64,000 bases of DNA. It comes from Neisseriaceae bacterium TC5R-5 (lineage in GTDB: Bacteria > Pseudomonadota > Gammaproteobacteria > Burkholderiales > Chromobacteriaceae). The notes below the pieces were generated by a model. The model was given only the letters and a program-made list of their open reading frames with translations, was not told the origin of the DNA and searched no databases. The position numbers and the translations under genes were made by a program. Positions within the stretch are counted from its first letter, which is position 1, and every line of letters begins with the position of its first letter. This document shows, in pieces, positions 50,733-60,307 of this stretch. The stretch spans positions 170,404 through 234,403 of the forward strand of contig JACCFC020000003.1 of the NCBI GenBank assembly GCA_020830965.2. The letters are read 5' to 3'.

Positions 50733-51602
50733 ATGTTGGTGGAAACAGAGGATTCCGTTACAAACGCAAGTCGTGATTATGCACGTATCCGCGAGGCTAT
50801 TCGTTACCTCGTTGCGCACGCTCATCAGCAACCAGAATTAAGCGATCTTGCGGCGGCACTGCATTTGTCCGAGTCTCATTTGCAAAGATTATTCACCCGT
50901 TGGGCTGGCGTCAGTCCTAAGCGTTTTTTACAGCATCTTAGTTGTGAGGCAGCTAAGGTTAGGCTGGCTAATGGTGAGTCTTTATTAAACTCCGCTCAAG
51001 AGCTGGGCTTATCCGGTAGTAGCCGTTTACATGATCTATTCATCACCCTGGAGGCGATGACACCTGGCGAATATAAAAATGGTGGTGCCGGTTTAGAATT
51101 GAGTTGGAGTGTGGAAGTGAGTCGTTTCGGCTTGGTCTTGCTTGCCCGTACAACACGGGGAGTCTGTGCCATTCAATTTGTGGATAGTGTGGCGAGTGCA
51201 GAGGCTTATCTACGTGGGCGCTGGCCACAAGCAGTATTACATTATCAGGCGGGTAGTGAAGCGGAACTGGTGAATACCCTGTTTGAGCCCTTGGTCAAAA
51301 AAGGGGATCAGCCACTGGCCTTACGGGTACAAGGCACTAATTTTCAGCTACAGGTTTGGCGGGCATTATTGGGGATACCTTATGCTGCGTTCTGTAGTTA
51401 TCAACAAATTGCGGCGGCTATTGGCCGTCCTAGCGCCGCTCGAGCCGTCGGCAGCGCCGTTGGTGCTAATCCGATTGCCTGGCTGATACCTTGTCACCGT
51501 GTTATCCGCGCCGAAGGGGTGTTGGGGGAATATCGCTGGGGTGCTGAGCGTAAAATAGATTTGATTGCCTGGGAACAGGCACAAGCAGTTGGAAGTCAGT
51601 AA
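50733..51602 (+). CDS. Ada-like protein: AraC HTH fused to O6-alkylguanine-DNA methyltransferase
   Basis: A 289-residue fusion. The N-terminal part (about 15-110) is an AraC-type DNA-binding domain: LSDLAAALHLSESHLQRLFTRWAGVSPKRF. The C-terminal part (about 125-285) is a DNA methyltransferase with FQLQVWRALLGIPYAAFCSY, RAVGSAVGANPIAWLIPCHRVI (PCHR acceptor Cys) and GEYRWGAERKIDLIAWE. It lacks the N-terminal zinc-binding Ada domain that senses methylphosphotriesters. GGAGAG is the ribosome site. A terminator follows. It should repair O6-methylguanine and may act as a regulator. Confidence 0.94.
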   Translation: MLVETEDSVTNASRDYARIREAIRYLVAHAHQQPELSDLAAALHLSESHLQRLFTRWAGVSPKRFLQHLSCEAAKVRLANGESLLNSAQELGLSGSSRLHDLFITLEAMTPGEYKNGGAGLELSWSVEVSRFGLVLLARTTRGVCAIQFVDSVASAEAYLRGRWPQAVLHYQAGSEAELVNTLFEPLVKKGDQPLALRVQGTNFQLQVWRALLGIPYAAFCSYQQIAAAIGRPSAARAVGSAVGANPIAWLIPCHRVIRAEGVLGEYRWGAERKIDLIAWEQAQAVGSQ

Positions 51603-51629
51603 AAATGCCCGGTTTGTCGGGCATTTTTA
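51601..51629 (+). terminator. Intrinsic terminator after the Ada-like gene
   Basis: AAAAATGCCCG, a short loop and CGGGCATTTTTAT form a GC-rich hairpin with a T-tract, starting right at the Ada-like stop codon. Confidence 0.9.
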
Positions 51630-51662
51630 TTAAGAGCGGCTCTAAGTAATGCCAGCGGTAAA

Positions 51663-52274
51663 TTACTCTAGCAAGCCTTCAGCCTTTAGAGCCTGTTGGA
51701 CAAAAGGTAAGGCTGCTACACGCTTCTGGAAACTCAATAAAGCGGGGAAGTCAGCTAGTGAACGTTGTAGGAACGCTGTCCAGCCCAAGCAGGTAAATAG
51801 ATACGCATCAGCAACAGTAAATTGCTCGCCCATCAGATAAGGCGTTTTTTCTAATTGCTGGTTTGTGATGGCTAAACGCTGCGTTAATTTTTCCCAAGCC
51901 TGTTGCTTAACTTCATCATTTTTGCTGTGAAATAAAGGGCCGAAGCCTTTGTGTACTTCGGTAGCAATAAAGTTTAGCCACTCTTGCAGTTGATAGCGTT
52001 CAAAAGTGCCATTAGCCGGGGCCAATTTCTTTTCTGGTACCTGGTCGGCCAGATATTGCACAATCGCCACGCCTTCAGTCAGTATTTTACCGTTATCCAA
52101 TTCCAATGCTGGCACATAGCCACGAGGGTTAATGTTTTTGAAATCCACTCCGGCAGCGGTGAGACGTGGTTGGACTTTTATATCGATTTTTTCAGTGGTG
52201 AAAGGTAGTCCGCTCGCGCAGAGTACGATGTGTGGTGATAGTGAACATACGCCTGGGGAAAAATATAATTTCAT
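51663..52274 (-). CDS. Glutathione S-transferase (beta-like)
   Basis: A 203-residue GST. The N-terminal thioredoxin fold begins MKLYFSPGVCSLSPHI, with Cys10 typical of bacterial beta-class enzymes, and continues VPALELDNGKILTEGVAIVQYLAD (the cis-Pro and glutathione-binding SNAIL-like turn). The helical C-terminal half ends with FTVADAYLFTCLGW and LPFVQQALKAEGLLE. GGAGAG is the ribosome site. It is the only minus-strand gene between 47.6 and 64 kb. Confidence 0.93.
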   Translation of the reverse strand: MKLYFSPGVCSLSPHIVLCASGLPFTTEKIDIKVQPRLTAAGVDFKNINPRGYVPALELDNGKILTEGVAIVQYLADQVPEKKLAPANGTFERYQLQEWLNFIATEVHKGFGPLFHSKNDEVKQQAWEKLTQRLAITNQQLEKTPYLMGEQFTVADAYLFTCLGWTAFLQRSLADFPALLSFQKRVAALPFVQQALKAEGLLE

Positions 52275-52517
52275 GACCCGCTCTCCAAATGTTAAATCAT
52301 GCCTAAAAATTAAACGTTTTATTGTTTAAGGATGGGCTAGAGGTGCGAAAAATTTACCAGTGATAGGCTTAAATAGCATGGGGGCAGTGCAGCACATTTC
52401 AAGCATGCACTTGATGAATGGGGTTGTTGCGTTTAGATGAACTGTGTCAGCACTAGCGCGGTATAATAGACAGAATCCTATCTATTTGGCATCAAATTTT
52501 TACTTGAGTGTGTACCC

Positions 52518-53090
52518 ATGGCTAAACCTGACAAAATTTCCCATTTTCTGCCGGTATCCTTTGCCAATGGCAACAGTGTGCGCCGTTTTGGCAAGCACTG
52601 CCCCAAATGCCAGGCTATGGTGGCTGCTGAGCAAATGGAAGGGCTATTAAGTAAGCAAAAAGACAAAATCTTTTTAGTCGCCCAAGCACATTGCCCTAGT
52701 TGCCATCACCGTTTTGCAGTGGCTTGTGTGATTACCAATGATAAAAGGGTGCATCGGGTAGGTTTGCCGCAATGGTTATTTCAGTTCTGGTTACAGATGC
52801 TTACCCGTCACGATCCACAGCCCGCTAGTAAAGAGAACTGGGAAGTGGAGCCAGTAGAAAGCCATGGCGCAAGCCTGTCATCTTCTCCGCGTCTGGTTTT
52901 GGCAGAAGATAGTTCGGTGGTTTGTTCCGATGAAGTGATAGGCCGTTTCCAGGGTGAACCGATCTGGGCCTGGATTGAATATCAAGGTCAACGTTTTATA
53001 TTTGAACGTACCACCCCAGAAAATACCCAGCCTAACCTAAGTGACAGCGAACTGCTGTTCGGTAATTGGTTGATCTATCGTTCTGCCTGA
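52518..53090 (+). CDS. Zinc-ribbon protein of unknown function
   Basis: A 190-residue soluble protein. Two knuckles, HCPKCQAM near 30 and HCPSCHHRF near 62, form a likely four-Cys zinc ribbon. The rest is mixed, with WLFQFWLQML, then a low-complexity Ser/Glu linker and a C-terminal segment GEPIWAWIEYQGQRFIFER. No catalytic motif was seen. The upstream ribosome site is weak. It is not in an obvious operon. Function is not recognised. Confidence 0.7.
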   Translation: MAKPDKISHFLPVSFANGNSVRRFGKHCPKCQAMVAAEQMEGLLSKQKDKIFLVAQAHCPSCHHRFAVACVITNDKRVHRVGLPQWLFQFWLQMLTRHDPQPASKENWEVEPVESHGASLSSSPRLVLAEDSSVVCSDEVIGRFQGEPIWAWIEYQGQRFIFERTTPENTQPNLSDSELLFGNWLIYRSA

Positions 53091-53389
53091 ACACAGCAGT
53101 TGTAGTCGGCAAATATTACAGATATTGTCGAAAATAGCGGTAATTCCCATCTTAGATATTGGCAAACTAGGGTAAGTGTTGCTAAGTTTTGTCTGATGTC
53201 TCTTTTCTTTCCGTAACTAGTCATTGTCTTATCCGCTGCTAGTTACGGCTATCGCTACATTGAGTATTGCTGAAAAATATTTCAACGAGCTGGGCTTTCA
53301 CGTCTACCGCTCGGTTTGGCTTGCAAGAAATGATTTCTCACTAGTACTTAAATACTCTACTTTTTGTTAATTTTTAGGAAAGGAAAGAC
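53091..53389. other. Intergenic region upstream of the transhydrogenase operon
   Basis: About 300 bp without a recognisable gene. It should contain the pntAA promoter; an AT-rich stretch just before AAGGAAAG at 53378-53386 is the leader. No repeat or terminator was seen. Confidence 0.4.
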
Positions 53390-54520
53390 ATGCAAATCGC
53401 TATTCCAGCCGAACGGCTGGCTGGTGAACATCGCGTGGCAGCTACACCAGAAACGGTTAAAAAACTGGTGGCACTTGGGCATCTGGTGGCATTGGAACAA
53501 GGGGCCGGTAGCGCGGCAGCATTGCCGGATGATACTTACCGCGCTGCAGGGGCCACGGTAGTGGCTGAGCGAAGTGACTTATTGGCTCAGGCCGATATCG
53601 TGTTGACTGTCAGGCCATTGGACGAGTCATCCGTGGCCGAGCTGAAACAAGGGGCGTTACTAATCGGCCAGCTAGCACCTTATCAAAATGATACCTTTCC
53701 AGCGCTAGCGGCTAAGCAGATATCTGCGTTCGCTCTGGAACTGTTACCGCGTACTACCCGGGCGCAGAGCATGGATGTGTTGTCGAGTCAGAATAATATA
53801 GCGGGTTATCGGGCAGTATTATTGGCGACGCAATATTATCCGCGCTTTATGCCCATGTTGATGACGGCCGCTGGTACGGTAAAACCGGCACGAGTGCTGA
53901 TTTTGGGAGTGGGTGTCGCTGGTTTGCAGGCGATTGCCACCGCTAAACGCCTGGGGGCGGTAGTAGAAGCTTTCGATGTACGCCCTTCCACTAAGGAACA
54001 GGTGGAGTCTTTGGGAGCTAAGTTTGTTGAAGTACCGATGACTGACGAAGAAAAAGCCGCTAATGATGGTGTGTACGCCAAGGAAATGTCTGAAGATTAC
54101 CAACGCCGTCAGGCAGAGCTGGTCGCCAAGCATGCCAAGGCAGCCGATATTATCATCACCACGGCCTTGATTCCCGGCAAAGCCGCGCCGCTATTACTGG
54201 CTACTGAAGTGGTGATGGCGATGAAACCCGGTACGGTGATTATTGACCTGGCTGCCGAGGCCGGTGGTAATTGCGCCTTAACGCAGCCAGGTGAAGTGGT
54301 TCGTTTGGAGAATGGTGTGACGGTGGTTGGGCAGACTAATCTGCCGGGCTTACTCGCCGCCGATGCTTCCAACCTTTATGCCAAAAACTTACTGACCTTT
54401 TTAATGCTGATGTTGAATCAGCAAGGCGTGCAGATTGATCTGGAAGACGAGTTATTAACCGCTACCCTGGTAACGCATGAAGGACAAGTGCGTTTTCCAC
54501 CAGCCCGGGCAGGAGTGTGA
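53390..54520 (+). CDS. pntAA: NAD(P) transhydrogenase subunit alpha, part 1
   Basis: The 376-residue NAD(H)-binding domain I of proton-pumping transhydrogenase. [30 protein letters not shown] start, [26 protein letters not shown] and [22 protein letters not shown] (Rossmann) are clear, with [18 protein letters not shown]. The membrane part of alpha is a separate gene downstream, the three-subunit arrangement known from Rhodospirillum. A good AAGGAAAG precedes the ATG. The next start lies just past the stop. Confidence 0.95.
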   Translation: MQIAIPAERLAGEHRVAATPETVKKLVALGHLVALEQGAGSAAALPDDTYRAAGATVVAERSDLLAQADIVLTVRPLDESSVAELKQGALLIGQLAPYQNDTFPALAAKQISAFALELLPRTTRAQSMDVLSSQNNIAGYRAVLLATQYYPRFMPMLMTAAGTVKPARVLILGVGVAGLQAIATAKRLGAVVEAFDVRPSTKEQVESLGAKFVEVPMTDEEKAANDGVYAKEMSEDYQRRQAELVAKHAKAADIIITTALIPGKAAPLLLATEVVMAMKPGTVIIDLAAEAGGNCALTQPGEVVRLENGVTVVGQTNLPGLLAADASNLYAKNLLTFLMLMLNQQGVQIDLEDELLTATLVTHEGQVRFPPARAGV

Positions 54521-54522
54521 TC

Positions 54523-54819
54523 ATGCTGGATTCTCTTACTAATAGTTACACCATTTTTGTTTTGGCGGTTTTTGTGGGTTATCACGTGGTATGGAATGTG
54601 ACCCCGGCTTTACATACACCGCTGATGGCCGTGACCAATGCTATTTCCGGCATCATTATCGTGGGTGCTATGTTGCAGGTCGTTGATATTGACGGTGCCG
54701 AAATTACTCTGACTTCGGTACTGGGCGCTATTGGTATTTTTCTTGCCAGCATTAATATTTTTGGGGGCTTTATGGTGACCCAGAGAATGCTGGATATGTT
54801 TAAGAAGAAGAAAAGGTAA
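54523..54819 (+). CDS. pntAB: NAD(P) transhydrogenase subunit alpha, part 2
   Basis: A 98-residue membrane subunit with three hydrophobic helices: [31 protein letters not shown] and [19 protein letters not shown], ending in a basic tail [11 protein letters not shown]. It forms part of the proton channel. ATG at 54523 has GGAG 8 bases upstream and is preferred to the GTG at 54517 overlapping the pntAA stop. Confidence 0.94.
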   Translation: MLDSLTNSYTIFVLAVFVGYHVVWNVTPALHTPLMAVTNAISGIIIVGAMLQVVDIDGAEITLTSVLGAIGIFLASINIFGGFMVTQRMLDMFKKKKR

Positions 54820-54825
54820 ACCATC

Positions 54826-56202
54826 ATGATGCAAAATTTGTCAGGTCTACTTTACCTGGTCGCAGCAGTATTATTTATTTTGGCGCTTAAAGGTCTATCC
54901 AGCCCGGCATCAGCTCTAAGAGGCAATCTTTATGGCATGGTGGGTATGCTGATAGCGGTATTAACCACGCTGTTGATGATGGATAAACCGGTATTGGCAC
55001 TGATTGCTGCGGCCATTATTGCGGGCGGAGCCATTGGTGCATGGAAGGCCAAAACTGTACAAATGACGGGCATGCCGGAACTGGTTGCGGCCATGCATTC
55101 ATTGGTGGGCTTATCGGCAGTATTGATTGCGGTTGCGGCTATTTTTCATACAGGGGTAGCGCATAACGCTGTTCAAAAAGTAGAACTGTTTATCGGTGCT
55201 TTTATCGGTGCAATTACTTTTACCGCTTCTGTTATTGCTTATGGCAAGCTTTCTGGCCGATTTGGTGCCAGAGCGGTCAATTTTAACGGCCAACACCTGC
55301 TCAATTTATTACTGGCTTTAGCCATGCTGGCCTTGGGTATTGCTTATGCTTATACCGAAAGTCAGGCTGCATTTATGGCCATGCTGGCGATTGCGCTGGT
55401 ATTGGGCGTGACGCTGATTATTCCGATTGGTGGTGCCGATATGCCGGTGGTGGTGTCTATGCTTAACTCGTATTCGGGTTGGGCCGCCGCAGGAATTGGT
55501 TTTACTTTGAATAATCCAGTGTTGATTATCGCCGGGGCTTGTGTGGGTTCTTCTGGTGCCATTTTGTCCTACATTATGTGTAAGGCGATGAACCGTTCCA
55601 TTGTTTCGGTATTGCTGGGCGGTTTTGGTACCGATAACAGTAAGATAGCAGCGGCAGGAGAGAGTGGGCCTAAGAACTACAAATCCGGCTCTGCCGAAGA
55701 CGCTGCTTTTCTGATGAGTAATGCCGATAGCGTGGTTATTGTTCCCGGCTATGGTTTAGCGGTATCCCGGGCGCAACATGCGTTGCAGGAATTTGCCTCA
55801 CTACTGCAAGAGCAAGGAGTCACCGTCCGCTATGCCATTCATCCGGTAGCCGGTCGTATGCCCGGGCATATGAATGTGTTATTGGCGGAAGCAGAAGTGC
55901 CTTATGAGCAGGTATTGGAAATGGAAGAAATCAATTCCGACTTTGCCAGCACCGATGTCGTACTGGTTATTGGTGCCAATGATGTGGTCAATCCAGCTGC
56001 ACAAAAGGATAAAGCCAGCCCCATTTATGGCATGCCTATTCTGGAGACACACAAAGCGCGCAGTGTGATTGTGGTGAAGCGTTCAATGAGTGTTGGTTAC
56101 GCTGGTCTGGATAATGAACTGTTCTATATGGACAAGACCATGATGGTGTTTGGTGATGCCAAGAAAGTGGTCGAGGATTTAGTGAAAGGTGTTGCACATT
56201 AA
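54826..56202 (+). CDS. pntB: NAD(P) transhydrogenase subunit beta
   Basis: A 458-residue subunit: an N-terminal membrane domain (about 1-260, eight or so helices) forming the proton path and a C-terminal NADP(H)-binding domain III. PIGGADMPVVVSMLNSYSGWAAA and GYGLAVSRAQHAL are signatures, followed by HPVAGRMPGHMNVLLAEA, VLVIGANDVVNPAA and the C-terminal KRSMSVGYAGLDNELFY. Six bases separate it from pntAB. The operon links NADH to NADPH using the proton gradient. Confidence 0.96.
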   Translation: MMQNLSGLLYLVAAVLFILALKGLSSPASALRGNLYGMVGMLIAVLTTLLMMDKPVLALIAAAIIAGGAIGAWKAKTVQMTGMPELVAAMHSLVGLSAVLIAVAAIFHTGVAHNAVQKVELFIGAFIGAITFTASVIAYGKLSGRFGARAVNFNGQHLLNLLLALAMLALGIAYAYTESQAAFMAMLAIALVLGVTLIIPIGGADMPVVVSMLNSYSGWAAAGIGFTLNNPVLIIAGACVGSSGAILSYIMCKAMNRSIVSVLLGGFGTDNSKIAAAGESGPKNYKSGSAEDAAFLMSNADSVVIVPGYGLAVSRAQHALQEFASLLQEQGVTVRYAIHPVAGRMPGHMNVLLAEAEVPYEQVLEMEEINSDFASTDVVLVIGANDVVNPAAQKDKASPIYGMPILETHKARSVIVVKRSMSVGYAGLDNELFYMDKTMMVFGDAKKVVEDLVKGVAH

Positions 56203-56218
56203 ATAGTCAGTAGCGATA

Positions 56219-56250
56219 AACCGTCTTGTGATGATCCGTAGGACGGTTTT
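56219..56250 (+). terminator. Possible terminator after pntB
   Basis: AACCGTC and GACGGTTTT form a 7-bp stem with a 16-base loop and a short T-tract about 17 bp after the pntB stop. The large loop makes it a weak candidate. Confidence 0.45.
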
Positions 56251-56310
56251 CGCGTGCTGATGAATGGTTTAATCCGTCTACAATCATGTAATACAGAGCA
56301 GGAAGTTCTG

Positions 56311-56694
56311 ATGAAAAAATCATTATGGTTGGTGTTTTTTAGCAGTGTGGCGTTGGCCGCATGTGCTACCTTGGAGTATGACAATACGATTAGTGATCTG
56401 GAGGGTGAGTGGTTGCAAGAAAATGCCAACCCGCCCTTTAAGCTCACTTTCCAGGATGGTCGTATTAATGCCAAGGCAGATTGCAATACGCTATTTGGTG
56501 GCGTTAGCCTGGTGGATGGCAAATTAATTAGTCAGCCGCTGGCGAGTACGATGATGGCCTGTGAACCTGCAGGCATGCAACGTGACCAGCGTTTCTCCAC
56601 CCTGCTAAGTGGTAAGCCAACAGTAACATTAACGGATGAGCATTTAGTTCTGGATTCTGGCGATAGCAAATTGAGTTTTAAGCGGCAGCCATAA
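56311..56694 (+). CDS. META-domain lipoprotein
   Basis: A 127-residue protein with a lipoprotein signal (KSLWLVFFSSVALAAC, lipobox LAAC). The mature part matches the META/HslJ-like domain: GEWLQENANPPFKLTF, AKADCNTLFGGV and ASTMMACEPAGMQRDQRF. In HslJ this fold is tied to novobiocin resistance and heat induction, but the biochemical role is unclear. GGAAG precedes the ATG at 56311. The next gene starts 4 bp after its stop. Confidence 0.85.
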   Translation: MKKSLWLVFFSSVALAACATLEYDNTISDLEGEWLQENANPPFKLTFQDGRINAKADCNTLFGGVSLVDGKLISQPLASTMMACEPAGMQRDQRFSTLLSGKPTVTLTDEHLVLDSGDSKLSFKRQP

Positions 56695-56698
56695 TGCT

Positions 56699-57514
56699 AT
56701 GAATACCTCAACAACTCCGGCACAGCAAACCGACAAAGCCGCTCTACCTATCCCTGAAAATGAGAATGAGTTGATCGCCCTGGCTACGCCTTTGGGCGAG
56801 AGCATTTTGCTGGTGAATATGGGTGGTTTTCCATGCTATGGGATTTTTCAGCGTAGCCGTGCGCAGACAGAACAGTCAGACTTTTTCCGCATACAGTTTC
56901 GCGGCTATAGCAGGCAGGAGGGCGAGAAGTGGCGATTGTTTGAAGGTGACGATGGCCATTATCACAATGTTTATAATTGTGCCTGGGTACGGGTGGATAA
57001 GCCCAGTCGCACGGTAACATTTGGGCCTAAAGCTGGTATCAATCTTAGTCTGGGTTTTCTTGGTAGTGATTTAGAAACTTTTTTACTGGCTAATATGATT
57101 GCTTGGGTTAAAGGTAGCTATGCCGATTATGCGGTTAGCCCTGGCATGGTGACGATGAGTCAAACGCTGACGGAAGAAGAGCGCTTGCAACGACAAACGC
57201 TTTTTACCAGTCAAGGCTTTGAGTTTAGCTGGCAAGGAGAAGATCGCCGCTCAGCTTTGTATTTTAAAGACCGGGTTAACAAATTATTGGGCACATGGAA
57301 TCCAGAGTTAATCGTCGAATTAAAGCATGAAGCCATACTAGAAACGTTTGCCAAACAAGAAGAAGCAAGAATAGAGCTGGAATCAAAACTGAATACAGAA
57401 GAAGCTACAAAAGTTCATTTAAAGCAGGCACTACAAAAAGAACGTACTGTTTCGCAGATTCTTACCGGTGTCATCATCTTGTTTGCCATGTTCGGTTTTT
57501 GGCTATTGCTGTAA
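56699..57514 (+). CDS. Tail-anchored protein of unknown function
   Basis: A 271-residue protein. Residues about 20-210 are soluble with aromatic-rich segments (LLVNMGGFPCYGIFQRS, FGPKAGINLSLGFLGSD and WVKGSYADYAVSPGMVTM). Residues about 215-250 are Glu/Lys-rich and should form a coiled coil. A single hydrophobic helix, QILTGVIILFAMFGFWLLL, ends the protein exactly at the C-terminus, which would insert as a tail anchor facing the cytoplasm. No family was recognised. It follows the META lipoprotein gene by 4 bp and may be co-transcribed. Confidence 0.65.
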   Translation: MNTSTTPAQQTDKAALPIPENENELIALATPLGESILLVNMGGFPCYGIFQRSRAQTEQSDFFRIQFRGYSRQEGEKWRLFEGDDGHYHNVYNCAWVRVDKPSRTVTFGPKAGINLSLGFLGSDLETFLLANMIAWVKGSYADYAVSPGMVTMSQTLTEEERLQRQTLFTSQGFEFSWQGEDRRSALYFKDRVNKLLGTWNPELIVELKHEAILETFAKQEEARIELESKLNTEEATKVHLKQALQKERTVSQILTGVIILFAMFGFWLLL

Positions 57515-57960
57515 TTAGCGGCCCTTAGCCAGCAGGTAAAAATACCTGAGCAGTTGTAGTAAACCCCTCTTTCTGCCTCCTGTGTTTATCGAAGGGGCGA
57601 TTGTGTTCCCCGCTTATACTTCGACAAATTCATCATTGATTATCACGCATCATCAGGATGCACGCCGCTGTTTAGTTCCTCTATTTAGTTAAGTTCAATA
57701 AATCCCTTCCAGCCAGCATAACTCCGTACTTTTTCTTGCTACAGATTGACAAGTGCTTTTCCTTGATTAGAATGTTGCGCAAATAAAACGAACGTCATAA
57801 GAAAAAAACAAACATTATCTTTGCGATAAAGTGCACAATTTGTTTGTTACGACCTGCTTGAGGAGTGATACCCAAGCGTTTTTCATAATAGCCATACACG
57901 TACCAGCAAGGACAAAAAGCCGCCATGATATTGTCCCCACTGGTTTACTAGGAGAAGTTT
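57515..57960. other. Intergenic region upstream of glpK
   Basis: About 445 bp without a gene. AT-rich from about 57.7 kb. AAACGAACGT near 57787-57797 and AACAAACATTATC near 57810 vaguely resemble GlpR operator half-sites but are not convincing. A short ribosome-like AGGAG at about 57951 serves glpK. The glp promoter is probably here. Confidence 0.4.
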
Positions 57961-59463
57961 ATGCAGAATCAATTTGTATTGGCTTTAGACCAAGGCACGA
58001 CTAGCTCTCGTGCCATTTTATTTAATCGTAGTGGTGATATTGTTTCCTTGGCACAAAAGGAATTTAGACAAATTTATCCACAGCCGGGCTGGGTAGAACA
58101 TGATCCGCAAGAAATTTGGGGCGGTCAGGTGGGTGTGGCGGCAGAGGCCTTGGCCAAAGTGGGGATTAGTGGTCGCAGTATTGCGGCTATTGGTATTACC
58201 AATCAGCGTGAAACCACCATTGTCTGGGACAGAGAAACCGGTCAGCCTGTCTATAACGCTATCGTCTGGCAGGATCGTCGTACGGCAGATTTTTGTGATG
58301 AATTAAAAGCGCGTGGGCTGGGAGAGTTGATCCGCAGTAAAACCGGTTTGCTGGTGGATGCTTATTTTTCAGGCAGCAAGATCAAGTGGATTCTTGATAA
58401 TGTGCCTGGAGCTCGTGAAAGAGCGCGTGAAGGTAAATTGGCTTTTGGCACAGTAGATAGCTGGTTGATCTGGAATTTTACTCATGGCCAGGTGCATGTT
58501 ACTGATGTTTCCAATGCCTCGCGTACCATGCTGTATAACATTCACACCTTGGAATGGGATGCTGAATTGCTCGACATCATGGGGATTCCTACGAGCATGC
58601 TGCCGACGGTAAAAAGCTCCAGCGAGATTTACGGACATACTTATGCCCCTCATCTGGGTGCCGAAATTCCGATTGCCGGCGTGGCTGGTGATCAGCAAGC
58701 TGCATTGTTTGGCCAGCAATGTACTCAGCCAGGCATGGTGAAAAACACCTACGGTACTGGCTGTTTCATGATGCTCAACACTGGTGATAAGCCGATCGAA
58801 TCCTCCAATAACCTACTGACGACGATTGCCTGGCAACTGGATGGCAAAGTGCAGTATGCATTGGAAGGCTCCATCTTTATTGGTGGTGCGGTGGTTAAGT
58901 GGCTACGTGATGGTCTGGGAATTATCCGCCATTCTGCTGACGTAGGCCCGCTGGCACAGGAAGTCAAAGATAGCGATGGTGTGTATTTAGTGCCTGCTTT
59001 TGCTGGAATGGGTGCGCCACACTGGAATCCGAATGCACGTGGGACAATTGTTGGAGCGACTTTGGGAACCAAAGCTGCTCATATCGCCCGTGCTGCGCTG
59101 GATAGCATTGCCTATCAAACCATGGATGTACTTAAAGCGATGGAAGCTGATGCCAATATGGCCATTGCCGAATTACGCGTGGACGGTGGTGCTACTGTGA
59201 ATAAACTACTGATGCAATTTCAGGCAGATATTCTTAATGTTGATGTTGTTCGCCCAAAAATTACTGAAACAACAGCACTAGGGGCGGCCTATCTGGCTGG
59301 CCTAGCCGTGGGATACTGGAAAAACCTGGATGATGTGCAGGGCCAGTGGCAGCTAGATTGTCGCTTTAAACCAGATATGGCCAGTGAGAGCGTTCGCGAA
59401 CGCGTGCAAGGCTGGCAACGTGCGGTAAATGCCGCCAAAGTATGGGCAGACGATTCAAACTAA
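57961..59463 (+). CDS. glpK: Glycerol kinase
   Basis: A 500-residue FGGY-family kinase that phosphorylates glycerol to glycerol 3-phosphate. [12 protein letters not shown] near the start binds ATP, with [22 protein letters not shown] and [14 protein letters not shown] following. [11 protein letters not shown] and [17 protein letters not shown] complete the ATPase core. Length is typical. AGGAG lies before the ATG. A strong terminator follows within 10 bp, so glpF may need its own promoter. A perfect DnaA-box sequence lies at 58074-58082, probably by chance in coding sequence. Confidence 0.97.
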   Translation: MQNQFVLALDQGTTSSRAILFNRSGDIVSLAQKEFRQIYPQPGWVEHDPQEIWGGQVGVAAEALAKVGISGRSIAAIGITNQRETTIVWDRETGQPVYNAIVWQDRRTADFCDELKARGLGELIRSKTGLLVDAYFSGSKIKWILDNVPGARERAREGKLAFGTVDSWLIWNFTHGQVHVTDVSNASRTMLYNIHTLEWDAELLDIMGIPTSMLPTVKSSSEIYGHTYAPHLGAEIPIAGVAGDQQAALFGQQCTQPGMVKNTYGTGCFMMLNTGDKPIESSNNLLTTIAWQLDGKVQYALEGSIFIGGAVVKWLRDGLGIIRHSADVGPLAQEVKDSDGVYLVPAFAGMGAPHWNPNARGTIVGATLGTKAAHIARAALDSIAYQTMDVLKAMEADANMAIAELRVDGGATVNKLLMQFQADILNVDVVRPKITETTALGAAYLAGLAVGYWKNLDDVQGQWQLDCRFKPDMASESVRERVQGWQRAVNAAKVWADDSN

Positions 59464-59471
59464 GTCCAAGC

Positions 59472-59500
59472 AAAAGGCCGGAGCATGCTCCGGCCTTTTT
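59472..59500 (+). terminator. Intrinsic terminator between glpK and glpF
   Basis: AAAAGGCCGGAGCATGCTCC and GGCCTTTTT form a perfect GC-rich palindrome with A and T tracts, 9 bp after the glpK stop. It partly uncouples glpF from glpK. Confidence 0.9.
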
Positions 59501-59535
59501 CACTGATTAAACCGCTTCTGCTGAGAAATAAAAAC

Positions 59536-60237
59536 ATGAATCCGCTGATTGGTGAGTTTATTGGCACCTCTTTACTGGTGCTATTAGGCAATGGTGTTGT
59601 GGCTAATGTGTTGTTAAAAAAGACTAAAGGTCATAATAGTGGCCTCATTGTGATTGCCTTTGGTTGGGCGATGGCTGTGTTTGTTGGTGTATTTAGCGTC
59701 GCTGCGGTTAGCGGTGCACATTTGAACCCGGCGGTATCGCTGGCGTTGGCGGTAGCGGGCAAGTTCGCCTGGGCCAAGTTGCCGGGCTATATCTTCGCGC
59801 AAATGCTGGGTGGCATGGCGGGTGCAGGCTTGGTATGGCTGATCTATCGTGAACACTACCAGGGCACCGACTGTGCCGACAGCAAGTTGGCTACCTTTTG
59901 CACCGGCCCCGCTATTCGCAGTCTACCGAGTAATTTGCTCTCCGAAGTTCTGGCTACCTTTGTACTGGTGTTTGCCATTCTCAGTATGGTGGCGCCCAAG
60001 ATGTCGCTGGGGGCAATGGATGCGTTACCGGTAGCTTTGCTGGTGTTGGGTATCGGTGTCTCTCTGGGAGGAACTACCGGTTATGCGATGAGCCCGGCGC
60101 GTGATCTGGCCCCGCGTATCATGCATGCTATTCTGCCTATTCCCGGCAAACGTGACAGTGATTGGGGCTATGCCTGGGTGCCGGTAGTGGGCTCGCTATT
60201 GGGAGGCGTATTGGCTGCTTGGATTTATACGCTGTAG
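59536..60237 (+). CDS. glpF: Glycerol facilitator (aquaglyceroporin)
   Basis: A 233-residue channel for glycerol with six membrane helices. The first pore motif is intact ([14 protein letters not shown]). The second, normally NPA, reads SPA in [13 protein letters not shown], though the following ARD and R for glycerol filter geometry are kept. VASLIGEF-like start [20 protein letters not shown] and C-terminal [17 protein letters not shown] fit the family. The longest frame starts at 59485 inside the glpK terminator; ATG at 59536 fits the protein better. Confidence 0.93.
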   Translation: MNPLIGEFIGTSLLVLLGNGVVANVLLKKTKGHNSGLIVIAFGWAMAVFVGVFSVAAVSGAHLNPAVSLALAVAGKFAWAKLPGYIFAQMLGGMAGAGLVWLIYREHYQGTDCADSKLATFCTGPAIRSLPSNLLSEVLATFVLVFAILSMVAPKMSLGAMDALPVALLVLGIGVSLGGTTGYAMSPARDLAPRIMHAILPIPGKRDSDWGYAWVPVVGSLLGGVLAAWIYTL

Positions 60238-60307
60238 AGATGTTGCACCTGTTCTATTCATGCTCCGACAGCATAGAGAGCATCCTCTTCATTACCAAGG
60301 AGTTGTC

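Noticed and set aside
57770..57830. GlpR operator upstream of glpK
   Set aside because: AAACGAACGT and nearby half-sites only loosely match the known operator, and no paired site with correct spacing was found.
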